A stretch of 64,000 bases of DNA, from assembly GCF_025152745.1 (NCBI RefSeq), contig NZ_CP104040.1:2046001-2110000 (forward strand), given 5' to 3'. Origin of the DNA: Rhizobium sp. WSM4643 (lineage in GTDB: Bacteria > Pseudomonadota > Alphaproteobacteria > Rhizobiales > Rhizobiaceae). The notes below the pieces were generated by a model. The model worked only from the letters and a program-made list of their open reading frames with translations, ran no database searches and was not told the origin of the DNA. Within the stretch, counting starts at the first letter, position 1. Every line of letters begins with the position of its first letter. Shown one piece after another: positions 18,380-26,539 of this stretch. The position numbers and the translations under genes are program-made.

Positions 18380-18787
18380 TCAGACCGGATGCAGCACGCC
18401 GTCAGTTTCGAGGATTCGCAGAGCCTCGGCAAGCGTTACGCCGGAATGAAGCCGCCACCATTTGCCTGTGTGCCGCATCCAATAGATATCGAACCGATCG
18501 GGTCCCATGCGGTCGATGCGGGCGAAGGGAGCATCGAACTCCTCGCCGCGATTGTTCTCAAAGCCGGATCTGTAGCGCTGCATGAACCGATACCGATTTC
18601 CCGCCCACGAGCCTCTGATATCGACGACGTAGTTCCATTCGGTTGGCCGGATCTCAGGCAGGAAACGCGGCTTCAGAACAGCTCGAATGAAGGCCTCGCA
18701 GGCCGCGATAACCGCCAGCTTCTCAAGATTGTCGGCCGGAGCCGGCTTCTCGCTCCGTGTCCTGATCCATTGTCTCTTGCCCGCCAT
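18380..18787 (-). CDS. DUF3024-like hypothetical protein
   Basis: The product has 135 residues. It contains IRPTEWNYVVDIRGSWAGNR and FARIDRMGPDRFDIYWMRHTG, which fit the small cytoplasmic DUF3024-like family with alternating strands and aromatic residues. No catalytic motif is apparent. GAGG lies close to the ATG. It sits 67 bases ahead of the 380-residue hypothetical gene on the same strand. Confidence 0.6.
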   Translation of the reverse strand: MAGKRQWIRTRSEKPAPADNLEKLAVIAACEAFIRAVLKPRFLPEIRPTEWNYVVDIRGSWAGNRYRFMQRYRSGFENNRGEEFDAPFARIDRMGPDRFDIYWMRHTGKWWRLHSGVTLAEALRILETDGVLHPV

Positions 18788-18879
18788 ATCCTCGGCCCAT
18801 TTTCATTGCGACCGAACTTTACCCTGCGAATTAGGATGGATAATAGAATAACAAACCACTGAAAAAGCGAGCAGCGACG

Positions 18880-19269
18880 ATGAAATTAGGCTGGCAACCA
18901 CGGAAATGGCTCGAGAAAAAGAGCAAGCGCGGTAACCGCGGTTACCCCATGGGCACGATCGCCTTTTATGGGCCCGACAACCGCCGCGCCAGCAAGGCCG
19001 CCGTCAGCATCATGCCGGCGCTGCATGCGGATCCCCTCGATCTGCGCCGATGGCTTGCCGAAACCGGCGATCTCAGGATGGACGAGACTGTTATCGCCGA
19101 GATCGCGGCATTCCTGCGCGAGAATGAGGTGAAATCGGTGGTGATGGCGGAAGGAATCATCGGGTGCCCCCACGAGGAGGGAATCGACTATCCGGTCGGC
19201 GAGCCCTGCCCGGAATGCTCATATTGGAAGGGGCGAAACCGCTGGACCGGCAAGCTCGAGTCCAATTGA
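18880..19269 (+). CDS. Conserved hypothetical protein with C-terminal zinc-knuckle-like motif
   Basis: The product has 129 residues and a basic N-terminus (WQPRKWLEKKSKRGNRG). The middle is helical. The end carries GCPHEEGIDYPVGEPCPECS, a C-P-H..C-P-x-C spacing that could hold zinc. The core resembles a family of rhizobial proteins for which no function is given. The ATG has GAGC a few bases upstream, a modest ribosome site. It is isolated. Confidence 0.62.
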   Translation: MKLGWQPRKWLEKKSKRGNRGYPMGTIAFYGPDNRRASKAAVSIMPALHADPLDLRRWLAETGDLRMDETVIAEIAAFLRENEVKSVVMAEGIIGCPHEEGIDYPVGEPCPECSYWKGRNRWTGKLESN

Positions 19270-19389
19270 CTTCCGGGCATCTGGTGCTCGCATGTTCATA
19301 CCGGGCGCCGATCATGCGCCTTCAGAATTGGTTCGGCGGCCCGCCTGCTTGAAGAAGGCATAGAATTTCCCTCGCCCGCGATCCCGCGA

Positions 19390-20217
19390 TCAGTCGGCCT
19401 TCACCGCCTCCTGCGGTACTTCCTCGGTGATCACCTCGAAACGGGAGAGGGTTGCCGGGCCGAAGGCCGTCGACATGGCGACGTCGGTGGCGTCGCGGCC
19501 GGTCGCCATCAGGATCCGGCCGATCCGCGGCGTGTTGTGGCGGGCATCGACCGTATGCCAGTGACCGCCGAGAAACACCTCGAACCATGCGCTGAAATCC
19601 ATCGGATTGGGATCGATCGGAACGCCGATATCGCCGAGATAGCCCGTGCAATATCGGGCCGGGATATTCATGCATCGGCAAAGCGCGATGGCGAGATGGG
19701 CAAAGTCGCGGCAGACGCCCGCCTTGTCGGTGAAGCCGCCATGCGCGGTCCTGAGGACGTCGGCCTTCAGGTAATCGAAGGTGATATGGTCATGGACGAA
19801 ATCGCAGATCGCCTGGACGCGCGCCCAGCCAAGCGGCGTTGACGAGAACCTGGCCCAGGCGAAATCCGCAAGCCTGTCGGTGTCGCAATAGCGGCTGCCG
19901 AGCAGGAAGACCAGCACATCGTCGGGCAGGTCATTGATTGCGTGCTGGACAGCATCGTCGGGAACGATGTCGGGTTGGCCGCTGTCGTAGATCTCGAATT
20001 CCGTAGAGATCGTTGTCAGTCCCGGCGGGGCGACGATCCGGCTGCAGGCATTGCCGAACACATCGGTATAGCTCCAGGCCTCGATCGGCCGGTCGAATGT
20101 CAGGATCTGGTCGCTGAGAAGATCGGCACGACGGGAGGGGTGAATATTGAGGACGAGCAGCATCGGCGTTGGCTGCATGCATTCGTAGCCCAGATGAAAC
20201 CCGGCGCGTATCTTCAT
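19390..20217 (-). CDS. Transglutaminase-like protein, catalytic His replaced
   Basis: The product has 275 residues with a transglutaminase core at about 130-230. The nucleophile Cys is present in DKAGVCRDFAHLAIALC (C169) and the Asp in HTVDARHN (D224). Where a catalytic His usually precedes Ala-Trp, the sequence reads DFSAWFEVFL with Ser. An N-terminal beta domain of the bacterial transglutaminase type covers residues 1-90. AAGGAAGCCACA precedes the ATG. It follows a second transglutaminase gene on the same strand. The target is unknown. Confidence 0.83.
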   Translation of the reverse strand: MKIRAGFHLGYECMQPTPMLLVLNIHPSRRADLLSDQILTFDRPIEAWSYTDVFGNACSRIVAPPGLTTISTEFEIYDSGQPDIVPDDAVQHAINDLPDDVLVFLLGSRYCDTDRLADFAWARFSSTPLGWARVQAICDFVHDHITFDYLKADVLRTAHGGFTDKAGVCRDFAHLAIALCRCMNIPARYCTGYLGDIGVPIDPNPMDFSAWFEVFLGGHWHTVDARHNTPRIGRILMATGRDATDVAMSTAFGPATLSRFEVITEEVPQEAVKAD

Positions 20218-20315
20218 TGTGGCTTCCTTGTCGCGTCTCTGCTTTGGTAGAGGTGAGCAGGGAACGCTGATCGCGCGGCCCCGGTTCCCGCAAGCCCGGG
20301 ACCGTCACCGCATGG

Positions 20316-21197
20316 CTAGCCATATGGCCTTGTGGTGACGTTCACCTGCACCGTCATGCTGTCGAAATCCTTCCCATGCCCGTCATAACTGCCGCTCAAC
20401 GGGACTGCCTGGCGCGGATCGCGGGCAACGGCGACACGAATGAGATCGCGGTTGCCGACGATCCCGTTGGTCGGATCGAACTCCGTCCAGCCGGCGCCTG
20501 GAAGATAAATCTGGCACCACGCATGCGTGGAGCCGCCGCCGAGCACGGTGGAGCCGTCCCGGTCGGGAACATAAACATAGCCCGTGACGAACCGTGCCGC
20601 GAGGCCGAGGACGCGTGCGGCCTCCATCATCAGAAGCGCGAAATCCCGGCAGGTGCCGGAACGAAGCCGCAAGGTCTGGACCGGCGTCTGCGTCCCATGT
20701 TCCTGGCGCCGCGCATAGACGAAGCTTTCCCGAATGGCGTAACAGAGCGTCATCAGCAGATGCCCGGTCTCGGTTGGACGCCCAAGGCGCACGAACTGGC
20801 GCGCCCAGCGTCCGACCTCGTCGTTCGGATCTGGATAATGGCGCTGCATCGCCGGCGTCAGATCGGCAATCTCATCCTTGTCGTATGAGAATGGATAGGT
20901 CAGCGCCTCGTCATCCACCTTAAGATCCAGTGCGACCTGGGGCGTATGATCAAGCGTGATCCAGGTTTCGAAACGAAGCTCGGACGCCGGCCTCGAAATA
21001 TCGACGAGCGCCACGCAATTGCCGAAAACATCGTGGATCCAGCGCACATGACTTTCCTCAGGATAGATCGTCAACGACGCTTCGATCAGCCGCTGGTCGA
21101 AACTGTCGCGCGGTCGGAACATCAAGCGATGCTCGCCGAAGCCGACCTCCCTGACGTAACGATAGGACGTGATGTGGCGGACGGTGAAAATCGTCAT
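20316..21197 (-). CDS. Transglutaminase family protein
   Basis: The product has 293 residues. The N-terminal bacterial transglutaminase beta domain covers about 1-90 (FTVRHITSYRYVREVGFGEH). The core carries the Cys in RSGTCRDFALLMMEAARVLG, the His in GGSTHAWCQIYL and the Asp in WTEFDPTNG, so the triad is complete. These cytoplasmic proteins cleave or cross-link unknown substrates. It lies 98 bases upstream of a second, divergent paralogue on the same strand. Start is the ATG at 21197; an in-frame extension upstream lacks a ribosome site. Confidence 0.87.
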   Translation of the reverse strand: MTIFTVRHITSYRYVREVGFGEHRLMFRPRDSFDQRLIEASLTIYPEESHVRWIHDVFGNCVALVDISRPASELRFETWITLDHTPQVALDLKVDDEALTYPFSYDKDEIADLTPAMQRHYPDPNDEVGRWARQFVRLGRPTETGHLLMTLCYAIRESFVYARRQEHGTQTPVQTLRLRSGTCRDFALLMMEAARVLGLAARFVTGYVYVPDRDGSTVLGGGSTHAWCQIYLPGAGWTEFDPTNGIVGNRDLIRVAVARDPRQAVPLSGSYDGHGKDFDSMTVQVNVTTRPYG

Positions 21198-21380
21198 GAG
21201 CCGCCGTCCGGTAATCTGTTCACTTTGCTGCTCCAAGACGGCGATGCCGCCTCTCCCTTGCGGAAGCGCCCTGCCCGCTTCTCCGCTCATCCCGATTTCT
21301 TGTCATATAAGCACATCCGAAAGATTGCTATTGTATCTTCACCGATCGGCGGCGGGACCGTCCAACCTTAAGAGGGCACC

Positions 21381-21497
21381 ATGCATATCTTCTGGGACGT
21401 CCTGACACTTCTGCTGACAATCGGCTCGCTCTATGGCGGTCGCGAATACCGGATTATCCGCGCCCGTGCCCGCGCCCAAAACTGGGGCAACTTCTGA
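21381..21497 (+). CDS. Small membrane protein (38 residues)
   Basis: The ORF begins at an ATG preceded by AGAGGG. Residues 3-18 are hydrophobic (IFWDVLTLLLTIGSLY) and the rest is basic and polar (REYRIIRARARAQNWG), typical of a single-pass, C-in anchored peptide. The stop codon overlaps the left arm of a long inverted repeat at 21496-21566. No family is known to me. Confidence 0.45.
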   Translation: MHIFWDVLTLLLTIGSLYGGREYRIIRARARAQNWGNF

Positions 21498-21566
21498 TCC
21501 GATCCAATATCATTGATTCGGTCCTGGCATCTCTGATTCGATTCCGAATCATGGTCGCATCGGATC
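21496..21566 (+). repeat. Nested inverted repeat after the 38-residue ORF
   Basis: Outer arms GATCCGAT (21496-21503) and ATCGGATC (21559-21566) enclose inner arms TGATTCG (21534-21540) and CGAATCA (21545-21551). This could be an RNA stem-loop in the 3' untranslated region of the small ORF. The inner ATTCCGA core recalls the interrupted palindrome near position 600. Confidence 0.45.
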
Positions 21567-21698
21567 GTTGCCGGTCGCAGTTACGTCGAATGACGTAAAG
21601 CCACACGATTAAGGAAGTGCTTTATTAGTGGAGGCGGAGTCTATCCGTCCATTCTCCCTGTTATCCTAAGCCCGCCTCACCCCAGGCGGGCTTTTTTA
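21567..21698 (+). ncRNA. Candidate small RNA ending in a strong terminator
   Basis: A stem GGA-CGGA/TCCG-TCC (about 21632-21659, GGAGGCGGAGTCTATCCGTC and on) is followed by the terminator at 21670-21698. No ORF with ribosome site is present in between. No good -35/-10 pair could be assigned, so it may instead be the structured 3' end of the 38-residue ORF message. Five-prime end is uncertain. Confidence 0.35.
21670..21698 (+). terminator. Strong intrinsic terminator
   Basis: An 8-bp perfect stem GCCCGCCT/AGGCGGGC with a 6-base loop is followed by TTTTTTATT. It ends the rightward transcript from the 38-residue ORF or the small RNA, and meets the leftward entericidin-type gene, which stops at 21713. 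Confidence 0.85.
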
Positions 21699-21712
21699 TT
21701 CCGTCGCCTGCA

Positions 21713-21868
21713 TCACTTCTTGGCGCCGGCGGAAAGCACCCGATGTGTCGCGTCGTCCATTGCGTGGCTCGCTTCCTGTCCATCCTTCTTCAGCCCGTAT
21801 GCGGTATTGCCGCAGCCCGAAAGTGTCAGCAGGCAGATGCAGGCGATGGCGATTGCAGCTTTTGACAT
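21713..21868 (-). CDS. Entericidin A/B family lipoprotein
   Basis: A 51-residue ORF encodes a lipoprotein signal peptide (MSKAAIAIACICLLTLSGC) with the lipobox LSGC. The mature part, GNTAYGLKKDGQEASHAMDD, has the entericidin pattern of a conserved C-N-T-x-x-G-x-G/K-D-G. The family gives small outer- or inner-membrane lipoproteins linked to envelope stress or cell lysis. GGGGAA lies before the ATG. A RIME repeat begins 31 bases upstream and so lies in its leader or promoter. Confidence 0.8.
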   Translation of the reverse strand: MSKAAIAIACICLLTLSGCGNTAYGLKKDGQEASHAMDDATHRVLSAGAKK

Positions 21869-21898
21869 CAAATGTTTTCCCCGGATTGGATGGCGTTT

Positions 21899-22005
21899 CA
21901 GAGCATGATGCCAAAAGTGTCAGCCGTTTCGGACGACATCATGCTCTAACTCTCAATTTAGATCAGGATTTTAGACTGACTGGACCTAAAATCATCCTGT
22001 TCTAG
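21899..22005. repeat. RIME-type intergenic mosaic element, copy A
   Basis: Two successive palindromes make up about 107 bases. The first is bounded by AGAGCATGATG and CATCATGCTCT, the second by ATCAGGATTTTAG and CTAAAATCATCCTGTTCTAG. The second copy at 63.68 kb has the same architecture. Size and double-palindrome layout match the Rhizobium-specific intergenic mosaic elements (RIME1) that I know from the literature. It lies just upstream of the entericidin-type gene. Confidence 0.82.
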
Positions 22006-22122
22006 GGAAGATGACGCATTCTTCGGCAAAATCAATCCGCAGGTAACAGGCGCGAACTGGCGGCATGGAACCCCGCGACGCCGCAGGCGTTAACGGGAGC
22101 TGTCCAAGCCGGGGTTAATGAC

Positions 22123-22203
22123 ATGGATTATCAGATTGCCTTCGCCGCAACGGTCGCAACGGCATCTTTCCTCTTCTTCATGCTGATCGTTCACCGAACC
22201 TGA
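22123..22203 (+). CDS. Possible membrane peptide (26 residues)
   Basis: An ATG behind GGGG opens a 26-residue frame, MDYQIAFAATVATASFLFFM and onward, nearly all hydrophobic. An intrinsic terminator 75 bases after its stop supports transcription in this direction, but nothing else shows that the frame is translated. Confidence 0.3.
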   Translation: MDYQIAFAATVATASFLFFMLIVHRT

Positions 22204-22277
22204 TTGCCCGCCGGCGGCGTGTGATCACCGGAACAGCGCCGGCTGTTTCCGGCCCGCTTGCCTGCGATCCGCAGAAG

Positions 22278-22306
22278 CAGTTGCATCTTCGGGTGCAACT
22301 GTTTTT
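22278..22306 (+). terminator. Intrinsic terminator
   Basis: The perfect 8-bp stem CAGTTGCA/TGCAACTG encloses TCTTCGGG and is followed by TTTTTG. It would end the transcript carrying the 26-residue frame. Confidence 0.8.
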
Positions 22307-22464
22307 GTAGTCAATGTCGACGAGCCGTCGCAGACCGGAAGGCCTGGAGCGCAAAGATCGCAGATGATCGTCAGCTGACACTGCAAGGCTGCAGAAGAAA
22401 CGTTTCGTCACCCGAAAGTATTACAACAACCGTGAATGTATTGAATATTAATTAATTGCCAGCC

Positions 22465-22480
22465 TTAACTATCCGTTAAC
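22465..22480 (+). promoter_or_regulatory. CtrA-type binding site TTAA-N7-TTAAC
   Basis: The sequence TTAA-CTATCCG-TTAAC matches exactly the consensus box of the alphaproteobacterial cell-cycle regulator CtrA. It is 59 bases upstream of the ATG of the 37-residue ORF, where a promoter would be. A single match in AT-rich sequence can arise by chance. Confidence 0.45.
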
Positions 22481-22538
22481 AATATTGTTGCGCTCAGTCA
22501 GCTTCCGCTTATGCTTTACGCAAAACGGGAGAGAAAAG

Positions 22539-22652
22539 ATGTTTAGCAAAAGCTTGATTATGCCGTTCAGCTTCGCAATGCTGGCCATTGCCGGCCTCCT
22601 GTTCCAGATTGCCGCCCACGCGCTGCACTCTCCGGTCACCCTGCTGCCGTGA
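22539..22652 (+). CDS. Small membrane protein (37 residues)
   Basis: The ATG is preceded by GGGAGAG at a spacing of about six, a very good ribosome site. The peptide, MFSKSLIMPFSFAMLAIAGL and onward, has one hydrophobic segment at residues 7-25 and a short polar tail. It would be a single-pass membrane peptide. I recognise no family. A CtrA-type box lies upstream, and the GlsB/YeaQ gene follows about 105 bases later. Confidence 0.5.
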   Translation: MFSKSLIMPFSFAMLAIAGLLFQIAAHALHSPVTLLP

Positions 22653-22756
22653 GTCACATAAGTTACTAAGCCTGCAAGCGGTCTCAGTAACTGGGAGTGG
22701 AACTTCCTGTCGTTTCGTGCATTCTGTGACTCGTTTTTGCCAGGAGGGAGATAACC

Positions 22757-23011
22757 ATGGAAAACGCAGGCGTGGGTTGGATTGCAGCCATCATCATCGG
22801 TGGCATCGCCGGATGGCTGGCGGAAAAGGTCATGAGCAGCAGCATGGGCTTGCTGATGAACATATTGCTCGGCATCGTCGGCGCCATCGTCGCCAACTGG
22901 GTCCTGGGCCTGTTGCACATCCAGCCGCTTGCCGGTTGGCTGGGCTATCTGATCACCGGTTTCGTCGGTGCTTGCATCCTGATCGCGATCGGGCGCGTCA
23001 TCCGCCGTTGA
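22757..23011 (+). CDS. GlsB/YeaQ/YmgE family stress-response membrane protein
   Basis: The product has 84 residues with three hydrophobic segments. The start GVGWIAAIIIGGIAGWLAEK and the end GYLITGFVGACILIAIGRVI match the transglycosylase-associated GlsB family, small inner-membrane proteins induced by stress. AGGAGGGAG lies nine bases upstream of the ATG. A terminator follows its stop codon. Confidence 0.9.
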   Translation: MENAGVGWIAAIIIGGIAGWLAEKVMSSSMGLLMNILLGIVGAIVANWVLGLLHIQPLAGWLGYLITGFVGACILIAIGRVIRR

Positions 23012-23061
23012 ACCGGTCGCAAAAGCTGGCCTCTGTGGCTTTTGCTGTCCTCGGAAATATT

Positions 23062-23096
23062 GAAAGCCGGGCGTCCATGACGTCCGGCCTTTCTTC
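23062..23096. terminator. Terminator between convergent genes
   Basis: The inverted repeat AAAGCCGGGCGT/ACGTCCGGCCTTT, with one bulge and one wobble, is followed by a pyrimidine stretch CTTTCTTC. It lies between the GlsB-type gene and the leftward YqjD-like gene and could serve both. Confidence 0.65.
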
Positions 23097-23111
23097 ATCC
23101 TGAATTCCCGT

Positions 23112-23393
23112 TCAGCGGCGGCTGAGCATGCCGAACACGTAGGCAATGCCTGCCGTCACCGCGAGTGCCATGAGCGGTTCTTCGCGCACCTTATCGCGCA
23201 GCCGTTCCGTCATCAGCGAAGCCTCGTCGGTCACGGCCGACTTCGCCCCCTGTCCCAGCGCCACCACGCTTTCCGTCAGGCGTGAAAGATCGTTGCGAAG
23301 GGCTGCGACCTGCGCCGACAGATCGTCTGCTGCTATGTCAGCCTTGACGCGCGCGGCGGTGGATTCGGCGGAAGCGGTTTTCAATTCTGCCAT
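23112..23393 (-). CDS. YqjD/DUF883-like ribosome- or membrane-anchored protein
   Basis: The product has 93 residues. A long amphipathic helix (VKADIAADDLSAQVAALRND and following) leads into a C-terminal hydrophobic segment (EPLMALAVTAGIAYVFGML), the architecture of YqjD-type proteins that anchor to the inner membrane and can hold ribosomes in stationary phase. AGGAG seven bases before the ATG at 23393 fixes the start over the in-frame ATG at 23411. Exact function here is inferred from architecture only. Confidence 0.7.
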   Translation of the reverse strand: MAELKTASAESTAARVKADIAADDLSAQVAALRNDLSRLTESVVALGQGAKSAVTDEASLMTERLRDKVREEPLMALAVTAGIAYVFGMLSRR

Positions 23394-23612
23394 GGTCTGC
23401 TCCTGTTTCATGGGATGCCGCTTCAACGAAATGGTGGCCCGAAAGGTTCCGTCGGAGCCGATCTTTTGTTCGCCGCAACGCCGCGGCGGCGGAGCGGCCG
23501 CCTTGTGCAGCTTTTCGCGCGACAAACCCTTCATTTCCTGTCGGGTTTGTTTTAAGGAACGTCGAATGTCCGCCCGCGCGCGGGTCAATGATACTGCGAG
23601 GTTTGCGTTTCT

Positions 23613-25505
23613 ATGTTCCACATCCTGAGAAGAGCCGCTCAGACCTGGGTCGCCAAGCTGCTGATGCTTCTGCTGGTCGCGTCCTTCGGCATCTGGGGCG
23701 TCTCCCGGTCGCTGATCACGGGCAGCAACAGCACCACGGTCGTGACCGTCGGCGATCAGCATGTGGACGTCAACGAATTCCACCTCGCCTATCAGCGCCA
23801 GGTGGCAAGCGTCAGCCAGCAGTTCGGCACCCGCCTCACCCCCGAGCAGGCCCGCGCCTTCGGCATCGAGCAGCAGGTGCTCGCCCAGCTCGTCGCCGGC
23901 GCCTCGCTCGACCAACTCGCCGAAGACATGAACCTCGGCCTGTCGCAGGATCGCCTCGCCCAGCTGATCGCCGACGATCCGGCTTTCAAGGCCGTCAACG
24001 GCCAGTTCGACCGCGAACTCTTCGTCTCGCGTCTTCGCAATGCCGGCATCCGCCAGGACGAATACATCAAGGAGCGTAGCAAGGTCGCAGTCCGTAGCCA
24101 GGTCGTCGATGCCATCTCCAACGGCTTCACGGCGCCGAAGACGCTGGTCGACGCGCTGAAGCTCTATGGCGATGAAAGCCGCAGTATCGATTACCTGCTG
24201 CTCACCAACGCCAATATCGAGCCGATCAAGGCGCCCGCCGACGACGTACTGGCGACGTGGTTCGAGGGTGTCAAGCAGCGCTACCGTGCGCCGGAATACC
24301 GCAAGCTCGTCTACCTCAAGCTGCAGCCCGCCGATATCGCCGATGCGGCGACCGTCACCGACGACCAGATCCACGAAGCCTTCGATAAGAGCAAGGATAC
24401 CTATCGCACGCCGGAAAGCCGCACCATCGAACAGCTGACCTTCGCCAGCAAGGATCTCGCCGCCGCCGCCGAAACGGCACTGAAGAGCGGCACCAGCTTC
24501 GACCAACTGGTCTCCGACCAGGGCAAGACGGCAAGCGACGTGCTGCTCGGCGAATTCACCAAAGACAAGGTTCCCGACCAGGCCGTTGCCGATGCCGCCT
24601 TTGCGGTTTCGCGCGACGGCGGTACGACGCCTGTCGTCGACGGCTCCTTCGGACCCGTCATCCTGCGCGTCACCAACATCAAGCCTGAAACGACGAAGAA
24701 TTTCGACGAGGTGAAGGAAGATATCCGCAAACAGCTGGCGCTCTCCAACGCCTCTCAGGAAGTGATCAACGTTCACGATCGCATCGAGGATCTGCGCGCA
24801 GGCGGTTCCACGCTCGAGGATATTGCCGGCCAGCTGAAGCTCACCGCAGTGGCCGTCGACGCCGTCGATATGACCGGCGCCGACAAGGACGGCAAGGAGG
24901 TCAAGGATCTCCCCGCCAAGCAGCAACTGCTCGGCGAAGCCTTCAAGACCGAGGTCGGCGTCGATGCGCCGCCGCTTTCGATCGGCAATGACGGCTATGT
25001 CTGGTTCAATGTCCGCGAAATCACGCCGGATCGCGAGCGCCCGGTGGCCGAGGTGCGCGAAAAAGCCATTGAGGACTGGACGGCGGAGCAGCAGAAGGCC
25101 GAACTCGCCAAAAAGGCCGCTGAATTGAAGGCTGAGGCGCAAAAGGGCAAGGCACTTGCAGATATCGCAACGCCGCTCGGTATTGCCGTCGAAAGCAAGA
25201 GTGGCATCACCCGCTCCACCGATGATGCGGTCCTCGGCCGCGCCGGCGCCACTGCCGCCTTTTCCGGCCCGGTCGATACGGTCGCAAGTGCTGTCGGCGC
25301 CGATCCCTCGACGCAGATCCTGCTGAAGGTCACCGAGGTCAACACCCAGCCGACCGGCGATGTGCTGAACAACCGCGATGCCCAGATCACCGCCATGGCC
25401 AATGCCGCCGGCGACGATATTCTCGATCAGATGGTCAACCTGCTGCAGACGCAGTATGGCGCTCAGATCAACCAGACGCTCGCCGAAAAGGCGACGGTCC
25501 GCTAG
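23613..25505 (+). CDS. PpiD-type periplasmic peptidyl-prolyl isomerase / chaperone (SurA N-terminal domain)
   Basis: The product has 630 residues. An N-terminal cytoplasmic tail and one membrane segment ([18 protein letters not shown], about 14-31) anchor it. A SurA-type N-terminal domain covers about 40-165. A parvulin-like domain follows at about 240-360, without the classic catalytic signature, then a second half. PpiD assists folding of outer-membrane and secreted proteins in the periplasm. It stands nine bases before trpD, so the two probably share a message, an arrangement I recall from other rhizobia. Confidence 0.86.
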   Translation: MFHILRRAAQTWVAKLLMLLLVASFGIWGVSRSLITGSNSTTVVTVGDQHVDVNEFHLAYQRQVASVSQQFGTRLTPEQARAFGIEQQVLAQLVAGASLDQLAEDMNLGLSQDRLAQLIADDPAFKAVNGQFDRELFVSRLRNAGIRQDEYIKERSKVAVRSQVVDAISNGFTAPKTLVDALKLYGDESRSIDYLLLTNANIEPIKAPADDVLATWFEGVKQRYRAPEYRKLVYLKLQPADIADAATVTDDQIHEAFDKSKDTYRTPESRTIEQLTFASKDLAAAAETALKSGTSFDQLVSDQGKTASDVLLGEFTKDKVPDQAVADAAFAVSRDGGTTPVVDGSFGPVILRVTNIKPETTKNFDEVKEDIRKQLALSNASQEVINVHDRIEDLRAGGSTLEDIAGQLKLTAVAVDAVDMTGADKDGKEVKDLPAKQQLLGEAFKTEVGVDAPPLSIGNDGYVWFNVREITPDRERPVAEVREKAIEDWTAEQQKAELAKKAAELKAEAQKGKALADIATPLGIAVESKSGITRSTDDAVLGRAGATAAFSGPVDTVASAVGADPSTQILLKVTEVNTQPTGDVLNNRDAQITAMANAAGDDILDQMVNLLQTQYGAQINQTLAEKATVR

Positions 25506-25513
25506 GAGGCTTT

Positions 25514-26530
25514 ATGACCGATCTGAAGCCGTTCCTGGCCAAGGCCGCAAGCCGCGAGCCGCTGACGCGTGACGAGGCCCGTGCCGCCTTCGACATCCTG
25601 ATGTCGGGCCAGGCGACCCCCTCGCAGATCGGCGGCTTCCTGATGGCGCTGCGTGTGCGCGGCGAAACGGTCGATGAGATCGTCGGCGCGGTGACCGCGA
25701 TGCGCTCGAAGATGCTGACCGTCGAGGCGCCGGCCGATGCGATCGACATCGTCGGCACCGGCGGCGATGCCAGCGGCACCTACAACATCTCGACGCTGGC
25801 GGCACTGATCGTCGCCGGCGCCGGTGTTCCCGTCGCCAAACACGGCAACCGGGCGCTGAGTTCGAAATCGGGCGCGGCCGACAATCTGGCGGCACTCGGC
25901 GTCAAGCTCGATGTCGGTCCCGAGATCATCTCCCGTTGTATCGCCGAAGCCGGCGTCGGCTTCATGTTCGCGCAGCTGCATCATTCCGCCATGCGCCATG
26001 TCGGCCCCTCGCGGGTGGAGCTTGGCACGCGGACGATCTTCAATCTGCTCGGGCCACTTTCCAGTCCGGCCGGCGTCCGCCGCCAGCTGCTCGGCGTCTT
26101 CTCGCCGCAATGGCTGGTGCCGCTTGCCGAAGTCATGCGCGATCTCGGCTCCGAATGCGTCTGGGTGGTCCATGGCGACGGCCTCGACGAGATCACCACG
26201 ACCGGCATTACAAAAGTCGCGGCACTCGAAGACGGCAAGATCCGCACCTTCGAACTCTCGCCCGCCGATTTCGGCGTCAGCCCTTGCGTGCTCGCCGACA
26301 TCAAGGGCGGTGATGGTGTCGCCAACGCCGCAGCCCTTCGCGAGGTGCTCGGCGGCGCCAAGAACGCCTATCGCGATATCTCGCTCGCCAATGCCGCCGC
26401 CTCGCTCGTCATCGCTGGTAAGGTCGAAACGATCCGCGACGGCATGACGCTGGCCACGCATTCGCTGGATAGCGGTGCCACGGCGCTCGCCCTCGACAAA
26501 CTCATCGCCGTTTCCAACGATATCGACTAG
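25514..26530 (+). CDS. trpD: Anthranilate phosphoribosyltransferase
   Basis: The product has 338 residues. The PRPP-binding loop GTGGD is at residues 81-85, continuing [29 protein letters not shown] follows at about 112-131. It joins anthranilate to PRPP in tryptophan synthesis. AGGAGG precedes the ATG. The order trpD-trpC is followed directly by moaC-moeA. Confidence 0.97.
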   Translation: MTDLKPFLAKAASREPLTRDEARAAFDILMSGQATPSQIGGFLMALRVRGETVDEIVGAVTAMRSKMLTVEAPADAIDIVGTGGDASGTYNISTLAALIVAGAGVPVAKHGNRALSSKSGAADNLAALGVKLDVGPEIISRCIAEAGVGFMFAQLHHSAMRHVGPSRVELGTRTIFNLLGPLSSPAGVRRQLLGVFSPQWLVPLAEVMRDLGSECVWVVHGDGLDEITTTGITKVAALEDGKIRTFELSPADFGVSPCVLADIKGGDGVANAAALREVLGGAKNAYRDISLANAAASLVIAGKVETIRDGMTLATHSLDSGATALALDKLIAVSNDID

Positions 26531-26539
26531 GATTGCCCG

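Larger units (their letters stand above)
22204..22538. other. Intergenic stretch with terminator and CtrA-type box
   Basis: About 335 bases. It holds the terminator at 22278-22306, an AT-rich stretch at about 22420-22490 (unusual in this GC-rich DNA), and the CtrA-type box at 22465-22480 ahead of the 37-residue ORF. No other gene is evident. Confidence 0.5.

Noticed and set aside
23112..25142. Long leftward open frame opposite the PpiD-type gene
   Set aside because: It is a shadow of a GC-rich coding region; only its last 94 codons (the YqjD-like gene) have a ribosome site and sensible composition.
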